From Shinisaurus crocodilurus (taxonomy: Eukaryota; Chordata; Lepidosauria; Squamata; Shinisauridae), in assembly GCA_021292165.1 (NCBI GenBank), contig CM037877.1, positions 6,997,980 to 7,061,979 on the forward strand: a DNA stretch of 64,000 nt, given 5' to 3'. The translations under genes and the position numbers were made by a program. This document shows positions 56,500 through 64,000 of the stretch, piece after piece. A model generated the notes under the pieces. That model saw only the letters and a list, made by a program, of their open reading frames with translations, did not search any database and had not been told where the DNA came from. Positions within the stretch are counted from its first letter, which is position 1; every line of letters begins with the position of its first letter.

Positions 56500-56920
56500 G
56501 TGATCGAAAGTTTATTTTTGCAGTTAACTTGGTGCACATTGGAATGAAAAGCCACTGCAAATTCCTGTAGCGCGCATATTAAGTAATAACTCAGACACAC
56601 TATCATTGAGAGAGTCACAACAGCAGCATCCTTTGGAGTTCTTAGAAAAACAAATTACATTGTGCAAATTTGTGTTTTGGGGCTGTTAGGAGAAATGGCG
56701 TGATTTGCTCAGCACATCTCCGATCAGGTAGATGTGCATTTGGGGACTTTTAAACAAATTAATATTTGATGTAATATGCAATGCCCAGAGCTGTATATTG
56801 AATAGTCCACAGTGCCATATTATCACGCTGGATCCTTTGAACTACGTAAATGCTTTGTAGTAAATAAAAATATGAATTAGCTGTGCCTAGAACTGCAACC
56901 CCTTTTGAGATTTCGGTGTC
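56500..56920 (+). other. candidate conserved non-coding region
   Basis: Repeat-free, AT-rich, with words such as TTAAACAAATTAATATTTGATGTAATATGC, GTAGCGCGCATATTAAG and AAATATGAATTAGCTGTGCC. Tentative and based on texture. Confidence 0.4.
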
Positions 56921-58702
56921 TCGGATAACTATAAACGGGTTTCTGCTTTTTAAATGGCATACTCCACACTAAGCTTTTTCTTCTGCCGCAATCTTCCGTT
57001 AAATGGAAACGTCTCGAGAAATGCCTTTTCTCAGACTAAATTTTAACATTAAATGGGGAGAGGACCTAATTTCTAAATGTTTTGAGGTGAAAAGACTTGT
57101 GAGGGGGAAGATGGTGAATGAGGTTCCGAGCATGGGAGGAGATAAGTTCTCCCCCACCTTTTCCCCGAGGAGAACTAACATCATGAAAAGTCCAATATAG
57201 CTCCATATGTGAGTGATAAAAGCAGACATTGGCAAATTAATCTCTCTTATTCACTGTGTAGGTTGTTAATTGTTCTCTCTGCTTGCTGTCGATATAATGT
57301 GAAATTTTCATTCCCCCCCATTCAAGATGGGGAAAAGTTGTGGCTGAAAATGTTAACATTTGCATTTTTATTTGTTGATTTATTTAAAGGACAGCCTCTC
57401 TTACAGCAATCCATCACTCAGTGACACCCCAAATATGAATAATGTATTGTAGACTTGCGGTTACAATGTGTAATAAGTGCCAGAGACAGTAGGAGAATGT
57501 TAACTATGTTGCAAATGTAATATTTATCGACTCGTAGTTTATTGCTTTGGAGGTTCAATAATACTGACCATAGGACATTAATACCGCTTATCCTGATTTT
57601 AGCCGGCAACCTCTGTATGCAGAAATAAGCCATCTATCTCGCGCTCGCAAAAAAAAAAAAATACAAAATTTACAGCACTTTGTAAATGGCACATTATCGG
57701 GTGGTTATATTCTTTTAAAACTCTAAGCATTGCACAGCTCCGTCTCTGCCACCGTCTTCATTTGTGCCCCGATCCCGTTTCAGCAAGGATATCCAAACTG
57801 TCCAGTGCCTTTTTGACAGCCCTTTTGCTCGAGGGGCTCATGTGGAAGGGGATCAGTTCGCGTTGACACACAGCTACAACGCAATGTAAACTGGACTAGT
57901 ATATCATCCATGTCCAATGGCAAAACCCATCAGGAAGTTCCCCAGGAGAACGTCTTGGTAGATGGTGCTGTGATCAAGGGTTGCCTGCTAACTTGCTATT
58001 CCTTGGCATATTCAAGCATGCCTCTGTTGTTGGGGATCTAAATGTCTACATTGAACACCTTCATGCTGGGCTACTCAAAGGCTCCAAGGTTAGTGCTCTG
58101 AATCCAAAAAAGTTAACAATGCCTACGTTTATTTTCCTAGTTTATTCAAGTTGCAAAGCATGATGGCCGGGATCCAAAGAACTATGCAACTAATCCCACG
58201 GATCCAGGGAGACGTCTGGCTTGTATTTAGTGAGCATCAGCTCCTCCCTCCGTGCTGCATGTAAATCTCTATTGAAAACAGATTGTGATATGGCAAGAGA
58301 GAGGTCTGCTGTTCAAGGGTTGGGGGGAATAAAATAATCCCACTGGGCATGCTCAAGCATGGAGATCTGGAATGCACCTAAAGTAGCTCTTTGAATCCTG
58401 GCCTGTAGTTTTCCTGCCAGTGACTTACCGAGTCAACTAAACCAGCCCCTTTCCCCTATCTTAACCCAGTAGTTTTCAAATGATGTCCCAAGGAACTGTG
58501 CGGTGGGCTTCCTCCGTGAGATCACCAGTAATGGCAGGCAAGCCTCCCTCAAAGAAAGCTTGCACAAATCATCTCCTGCAGTGAGTTTCTTCAGTCGGAG
58601 AGTGTTGAGTGCATTCGAGATCTGCTCACTCTGTTAAGCAGAGTGATGGGCAAGGTCAAAAAAGGCGCAGAATGGTAAGTGCTCAGTGTGGATGGGCTTC
58701 TT

Positions 58703-58792
58703 AGAATCATAGAAATCATAGAAAAGTAGAGTTGGAAGGGGCCTACAAGGCCATCGAGTCCAACCCCCTGCTCAATGCAGGAATCTAGGTCT
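58703..58792 (-). mobile_element. CR1 3' end fragment
   Basis: AGAATCATAGAAATCATAGAAAAGTAGAGTTGGAAGGGGCCTAC to CTGCTCAATGCAGGAATCTAGG is the terminal 90 bp of CR1 in reverse, nearly identical to 28763-28855. Confidence 0.88.
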
Positions 58793-59457
58793 AGATTCTT
58801 GGAGGAGAGCATGCCACAGGATCTTCTGCCAATGTGCCACAGACAAGTTGATGTAGAAAAGAGTTCCCTGGATGGAGGAGGAGAGAGAGAAAGTTTGAAG
58901 ACTCTTGCCTGAGCAGTGCCTTTCTAGTCTTCCAAGGCAAAGGATTCCACAACCTCTGTTCCTCTGTTGCTAAGCCGCTCTTACATTTAGGACGTCCTTT
59001 GAATGTTTGCCCCCAGTCTCTCTCCACAGTCCAAAACAGTTGCTGTCTGTTCCATTTTCAGTGAGCAGATTGATGATTCCCCCTCTTCTTTCCAAGATCA
59101 TCTTAAATATTTGATTTTTAGTCCGCTTTTTTTCTTTGAGTTTTTGCCCTTTCATTGTCCCCATCTGACTGTAAAAATGTCTCATTATTTATTTACCATA
59201 TTTATATGCTGTTTTTCCTATAGCTCAAAGCAATTAGCAATTCCACATAAAGCATACCAAATAAATATAACACCACAACATCCAATATCAAACACAGGCC
59301 CAGTCAACAAATCGTTTTTGAAAATTAGGTAAAACAAGAGAACAATGATCAGAGCAGCTAGCAGAGGTCTCTCTCAATAGGGATGGCTTTTCGTTTCCCC
59401 AGACTTTCATTGATGATGGTTCATGCAGTGTTTGACAACATCATATGCCATGGGAGT

Positions 59458-59573
59458 CTGCACTTGTTAACGGTGCTACCTTCAATCAAAAGCTACCTGG
59501 AGATGCCTGGGACTGAACCTGGGACCTTCTGCATGCAAAGCAGGTGGTCTACTGAGCTATAGCCCTTCCTAAG
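59458..59573 (-). mobile_element. Sauria-type SINE, head fragment
   Basis: On the minus strand: GGGCTATAGCTCAGTAGACCACCTGCTTTGCATGCAGAAGGTCCC, then GGTTCAGTCCCAGGCATCTCCAGGTAGC. The tRNA-like head with both promoter boxes is well preserved; the 3' body is largely lost. Confidence 0.75.
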
Positions 59574-59589
59574 ATACACTGGGCCCGGT

Positions 59590-59940
59590 CAGTTTAGGAC
59601 ACTGTAGGTAATAACCACCACCTTGCATAGGCTCTCGAAGCTGAAAGGTAGCTGGTACAATTGAAAGAGAGAGAGGGAGCGCTCATGTAATATGCTCCTT
59701 GGAGCCGACACTTATTAAAAAAATGGGCAGCCACATTTGCCAGCTGGACCTTCTGATGCCGCAAGTAGTCCCATGAGATTACGAAGACATCCGCAAGGGT
59801 CGCCACATCCCTATCAGCTGTAGGCAGAGATACAGCCAGCTTGTCCGATTGATAGAAAGTGTTTATGGCCACAGCTGCCACCTTGTCTTCTAAGAGCAAA
59901 ACTTGGGCCAGTGTCACATCTCTCTTGCGCTCCTACTCCC
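59590..59940 (-). mobile_element. L2-clade LINE, RT C-terminal fragment
   Basis: The minus-strand frame from 59917 to 59594 stays open for 107 codons. It includes LLLEDKVAAVAINTFYQSDK and DVATLADVFVISWDYL, matching the L2 pattern LLxDQVAAVAR..F.QLRLVRQLRPFL..DLATVTHALVTSRLDYC. The later part is out of register with the family. Openness over this length in a decayed copy is probably chance. Confidence 0.62.
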
Positions 59941-59962
59941 CTCCCGCCAGCCAGAGCACCAT

Positions 59963-61389
59963 GCGCAGCTCCCAGGTTTCTTTGTAAAGCTTTATTGAGT
60001 AAAATGCAGGGCAACTCAGGTGGTTGCAGAAAAGGGTTAAAGTAATTGAAGACCCGTTATCCCGTCAATGGGAAGTCATGAATTATCTTCCTTCTCAAAC
60101 TGGGGAGAGGTAACGAGCAGGGTACCACAGGGCTCGGACCTGGGCCCGGTGCTCTTCAACATTTTTATTAATGACTTGGATCAGGAGGTACAGGGAATGC
60201 TTATCAAATTTGCAGATGACACAAAGTTGGATGGAACAGCTAATACTCTGGGAAAATTCAAAGTGACCTCGATAGGCTGGAGCGCTGGGCCGAAAACAAC
60301 AGAATGAAATTTAATAGGGATAAATGCCAAGTGCTGCACCTAGGGAAAGGAAACCAAATGCAGAGTGACAGAATGGGGGACACTTGGCTCAACAATACTA
60401 CAAGTGAGAAGGATCTTGGAATTGTGGTAGATCGCAAACTGAATATGAGCCAGCAATGCGATGTGGCTGCAAAGAAGGCAAATGTTATTTTGGGCTGCAT
60501 TAATAGAAGTATAGCTTCCAAATTGTGGGAAGTGATAATTCCCCTTTACTCAGCACTGGTTAGGCCTCATCTTGAGCACTGTGTCCAGTTCTGGGCACCA
60601 CAATTTAAGAAGGACGTAGACAAACTGGAGAGGGTTCAGAGGAGGGCAACAAGGATGATAAAGGGACTGGAAACAAGGCCCTATGAGGAGAGACTGAAAG
60701 AACTGGGCATGTTTAGCCTTCAGAAGAGGAGACTGAGGGGAGATATGATCGCACTCTTCCAGTATTTGAAGGGTTGTCACACAGAGGAGGGCCAGGATCT
60801 CTTCTCAATCATCCCAGTTTGCAGGACACGAATAATGGGCTCAAGTTACAGGAACCTCGATTCCACCTAAACATCAGGAAAAATTTCCTGACTGTCAGAG
60901 CAATAAGTCAATGGAATCAGCTACCTAAGGAGGTGGTGGGCTCTCCCACTCTGGAGGCATTCAAGGTGCAGCTGGACAGCCATCTGTCAGGGATGCTTTG
61001 ACCTGGATTCCTGCATTGAGCAGGGGGTTGGACTCGATGGCCTTGTAGGCCCCTTCCAGTTCTACTTTTCTATGATTCTATGATCAACAGTTGATTCCCA
61101 ACTGGGGAGTTACACGCACTCCCAACCTCAAACCAGAGAGACTCCCCTGCCCCCTAGGGCGGGTCAAAAGTCTTGTTAGCCAGCCGAGCACAACGACGGA
61201 GAGAGGGCAGTTGTTCCTGCCTCTGGAGGCGCCGTCGCTCACGAGGACCTGTCATGGAGGCTGGCTCCCCCCTCCCATCAGAAGCTCTTCCTCCCCTCCC
61301 ATTGGGAGCTCCTTTCCCAGGGATCCTTCTTCTCCTCCCCCCTCCTCCCGGTAATACTTGGTGCTGGCTGCAACCTTGACAGCGCAGCT
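59963..61389 (-). other. LTR-like segment interrupted by CR1 copy 2
   Basis: Outside the CR1 at 60083-61084, the left (59971-60082) and right (61085-61381) parts could be one element on the minus strand. It starts TGTCAAGGTTGCAG, is GC-rich, and has AATAAAGC (plus TTTATT at 59991-59996) close to its end. The octamer GCGCAGCT flanks both sides (59963-59970 and 61382-61389). An AATAAA near the end recalls an LTR, but the duplication is 8 bp and the 3' terminus is not CA, so the classification is open. Confidence 0.35.
60083..61084 (+). pseudogene. CR1 copy 2, 5'-truncated RT
   Basis: The segment covers the last third of ORF2 and the 3' tail. Peptides run [20 protein letters not shown] (about 60100), [13 protein letters not shown] (about 60205), [20 protein letters not shown] (from 60304), RLRGDMIALFQYLKG (about 60735) and FLTVRAISQWNQLPKEV. 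A deletion of about 10 bp after ACTCTGG at about 60250 and another shift at about 60830 break the frame, compared with the copy at 28763. The tail is CTATGATTCTATGAT (61069-61084). High similarity to the minus-strand copy indicates one young CR1 subfamily. Confidence 0.9.
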
Positions 61390-61497
61390 GGGTCGGCGTT
61401 ATCAACAGAGAGTGTCCCCGCTTCTAACTCCCCCTACCCTTCCGTTTCAGAATCCGTTCCCACAGGATCTGACCAGTGCTGTTTTGGGCTTAGAGAG

Positions 61498-61637
61498 CAG
61501 TGTTCTCCAACCTTGGGTCCCCAGATGTTTTTGGCCTACAACTCCCAGCATGCCCCAGCCAGCTACGCTACGCTGGCTGGGGCATGCTGAGAGTTGTAGG
61601 CCAAAAACATCTGGGGACCCAAGGTTGGAGAACACTG
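61498..61637. mobile_element. hAT-like foldback MITE, palindrome family copy 6
   Basis: A 140-bp palindrome with the standard CAGTGTTCTCCAACCTTGGG ends. The centre has an extra CTACG unit (GCTACGCTACGCTGGC). GCTTAGAG occurs at 61488-61495 (two bases before CAGTG) and again right after the element (61638-61645), consistent with an 8-bp target duplication plus two bases. Confidence 0.88.
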
Positions 61638-62739
61638 GCTTAGAGGGTCGGAACTTATGGGGCTAAGGGAGCTAGCCCCGGCAGCCAGTGAGTTCTCCCA
61701 GTCTTGTACAAATCATGGGCTGGATCCAGAAGCCTCATTCCTCCCATGGAAGGATGCGGCTAACGGGACGGGACTTCCTCATCCTTTCCTCCCCCCCCCC
61801 CCGCAGCCCCCGGATGGAGAGGAGATTTTGAGAGCTTGTGTGGGAGGGGGCTGCCAAGGGGAAGGAGCGGACGTGGAAGTCCCATCCCTCAAACAGGACC
61901 CTTCTGCTTGCAGAATGAGGGTTCTGGATCCAGTTCCTTACCCTTGGGGAGCTCTATAACACCTTGTGGCTCTAGAACACTTGAACCATCGGTGTCTCGT
62001 GGGGGGTGGTTGTATTCTGAAATGGTTTCTGTATGTGGAGACTGATTAATTTAACATTCGAGAGGGGAGGCTGGTTCCCCAGTTCTTCCATTAAAGTCAC
62101 TCCATCACAGTGGGCCTCCATGTGTAAAGGGAGCAGCTATTTGAGCCTCAGCAGCCAGTCTTGCCCTCTGCCCAGGAGCAAAGAAATCAAGAGTTGACAC
62201 ACCACAGTGGGCATGTAGCTTAGAAGTTATTGGGACATGGATTCCTGGTAAGTGGGGGATGTTCCCCAAGCTTAAGCCTTCTTGAAAATGCTTGTCTTGA
62301 AATTTATGAATGCTGGATGCTAAAGTATGGCGACCCTTGGCAAGAGATATTCCCTGATCTCCTTAGATCAATGAAGTGTTGCTTCTAGCAGTGCTGCATT
62401 TTGCTGCCAAATGGTGCTGTAAAGCTTCTTTGGGCCAGTCAGAAACGGTGCTAGACCCATAGCTAGCATAGGAAATGAATGCTAGCTCTTGAAGACAACA
62501 ACAACGTGCCTTCATAATGGGATCTAAAATTCCAACGCCTAGAGTGGGTGACCTCCATGAAAATCCAGTTTCCGTTTGTAAGTCAAGAGCAAAAAGATGG
62601 CGTAGTGTTCCATGTGGGCAGTGAAGGCTCTTGAATGGGTAGGGTGCTGCAGAGACCTTTTGTGTCTAAGAGAGCAACGTGTTTGACTCAAGGGCTGCCG
62701 TTACCAGTTTGACTGTAGCACACTGGATTGTGTCCATTA

Positions 62740-62960
62740 CTGAGATTGTGTTATCCTGCCAGAAACGCCCTGACTCGCGGTGCAAATGGATTTTTTGTTA
62801 ATTAGCAACTGTCGGCTGTAATTGTCGCCCTCATTAAAATACAGAATTATGTATTTCTTAGTTATAAATAACCTTTCTAATTGTACTTGATGTATGCCAG
62901 TTTAATCAAATAGTACACTTGCTTGCAGGCAGATATTTGCATTAATCTAGCATTGGATCT
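62740..62960 (+). other. candidate conserved non-coding region
   Basis: This repeat-free sequence has TTAATTAGCAACTGTCGGCTGTAATTGTCGCC, TAAATAACCTTTCTAATTG and AGATATTTGCATTAATC. It has the look of vertebrate CNEs (homeodomain and octamer-like words, intact CpG). The most convincing of the candidates, still unproven. Confidence 0.42.
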
Positions 62961-63814
62961 TTGAGTCTTTTTGATCATCTCTTTTTCCAAACTTCGCTAG
63001 TGTGTGGTTTGGAAGGGGTGGGGGGAAGCTCTCTTTCAGCTACTTGTCCTTTAAATGTGGTGTGTGGGGTTTTTTTTTTTTTAATATTCAGCTCTGTGCC
63101 TCTGATAGGATTTTATATTAAAATGAGTGGATGTGTCTTCTGGGATTGTTGAGTGCAACTGAAACCTTGTCAGTTTTTGAAGTAGTTTGGCAAGGTTTCC
63201 GTCACTCAGTGGTGTGACAATAAGTTGATTATGGTTTTGAAACTAAGAATAAGCCAAGGAAAATAAAGCACAAATCACATTAGAAAGCTGGCTTAACCCC
63301 TTTTAGAGCTGCTTCTTGAAAGAGGCGCATTGTTGGTTGTTGGGCTTGGGAGCTCCTCAATTGCCAATTTCACCAGGTGTGAATTATGCCCACTCCTGTA
63401 GTAGGCCAAAGGTAAAAATCAATCAAATGCAGAAATCCTCAGATTTTGTAAGGCAGCTGGAAAAAATCCAGAATTCTCATCACTGAGCGACACGTTGTAT
63501 GCTAGTTGATTGAGCTGGGGGAGCAGAGTCATCCCTGAAGTATTATTGGAGAGAAGGAAGATGATGAACTAGTTGGAGAGAACAGGAATGGGTGCATCAT
63601 AGAGATTGTGAGAAAAAGCAAGGGACCCTAGGTCTGGTCCATTTCTTTACTTTTTGACTGTGATGGTTTGTTATACAAGCGGAGCAAGTCTGAAACAAGG
63701 ATCTCAGACAATGAAGTGGGCCCATTGCTCACAGAAGCAAGAGCTCCTCTTATCCCTGCTTCCAGAATGCCTAGGAAGTACTGCAACACTAAAAGATTAA
63801 AACAAAACAAAAAA

Positions 63815-63837
63815 GAATGAATGAATGAATGAATGAG
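63815..63837 (+). repeat. (GAAT)n microsatellite
   Basis: Six GAAT units after an A-rich stretch. Confidence 0.93.
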
Positions 63838-64000
63838 TTCCCTCTTCCTATTAGTGGTACTGATTCAGGGTTGCCACTTCCTGGAAAGTCAGGGAAATTG
63901 GTCGAAAGTCAGGGAAATTGTGATTCGGTTATACTCCTGTAATGGATTTTTTGAGATGCTGCTGCAAGAGGACAGTCTGCACTTGAGGCAGTTGGAGTAG

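Larger units (their letters stand above)
50260..64000 (+). other. KIAA1328: KIAA1328 intron before the last exon (incomplete)
   Basis: It begins with donor GTAAGA; no acceptor of a YETSLLDL-type exon was found, so it extends beyond the window. It contains many listed elements. Stretches where nothing was recognised are 50265-51180 (looks unique, AT-rich from 50380 to 50760), 52630-52930, 53400-56490 (with GC-rich patches and a C run at 54247), 57000-58200 (partly conserved-looking at 57180-57640), 58800-59180, 61640-62735 and 62965-63810. The TTTATTTATT...GGCCGGTCACCC repeat seen at 35945 recurs at 52940-53005. Confidence 0.55.

Noticed and set aside
50260..64000. Last exon of KIAA1328 (YETSLLDL...)
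   Set aside because: I looked for an acceptor followed by a matching frame and found none, so the exon probably lies beyond 64000; a short or very divergent version could still have been missed.
1..64000. CRISPR arrays, insertion sequences, operons, ribosome-binding sites
   Set aside because: The window is vertebrate intronic DNA; spaced identical repeats of CRISPR type are absent and prokaryotic features are not expected.

Overview
This is vertebrate nuclear DNA, most likely from a squamate reptile (lizard or snake). Coding sequence is sparse and split into short exons with GT-AG borders. The rest is intron filled with interspersed repeats typical of squamates: Sauria-type tRNA-derived SINEs, 5S rRNA-derived SINEs with a CR1-like tail, CR1, L2-clade and L1 retrotransposons, and many short hAT and pogo/Tigger-like DNA elements. 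There are no bacterial features, operons or CRISPR arrays.

The only host gene recognised is KIAA1328 (hinderin, a coiled-coil protein reported to bind the cohesin subunit SMC3), read left to right. Three exons (2840-3507, 41437-41621, 50151-50259) match the C-terminal half of the human protein as I remember it, with compatible phases. Between the first two lie three further exon candidates (8752-8856, 34272-34311, 39701-39765). They have good splice sites, and together they add an in-frame 70-codon segment that I do not recall from canonical human hinderin. The 40-nt and 65-nt exons each break the frame alone but restore it as a pair. The upstream exons and the last exon (human YETSLLDLVQ... 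end) were not found, so the window covers the 3' half of the gene minus its terminus.

Layout: 1-2839, upstream intron with two hAT elements. 2840-3507, large exon. 3508-8751, intron with a hAT element full of GACTCG repeats, a Sauria SINE and two CR1/L3-like LINE tails. 8752-8856, cassette exon A. 8857-34271, a 25-kb repeat-rich intron with a nearly full-length CR1 on the minus strand (28763-about 32815) that keeps an open SGNH-esterase ORF1 but has a one-base frameshift in its endonuclease/RT ORF. 34272-34311, exon B. 34312-39700, an AT-rich block that looks like conserved non-coding DNA, plus a 1-kb Tigger-like element whose interior has become a CpG-rich tandem array. 39701-39765, exon C. 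41437-41621, exon. 41622-50150, intron with a twin-primed (5'-inverted) L1 bounded by a 12-bp target duplication and a 5S/CR1 SINE nested in a Sauria SINE. 50151-50259, exon. 50260-64000, intron with more hAT, Tigger, L2 and CR1 copies and several stretches that look unique and AT-rich.

The mobile elements appear to interact. The 5S-derived SINE ends in the CR1 3' tail, which suggests it uses CR1 machinery. One hAT foldback family is present in six copies, several with 8-bp target duplications, and would form strong hairpins in the pre-mRNA. No search tools were available, so family names rest on motif recognition and memory.
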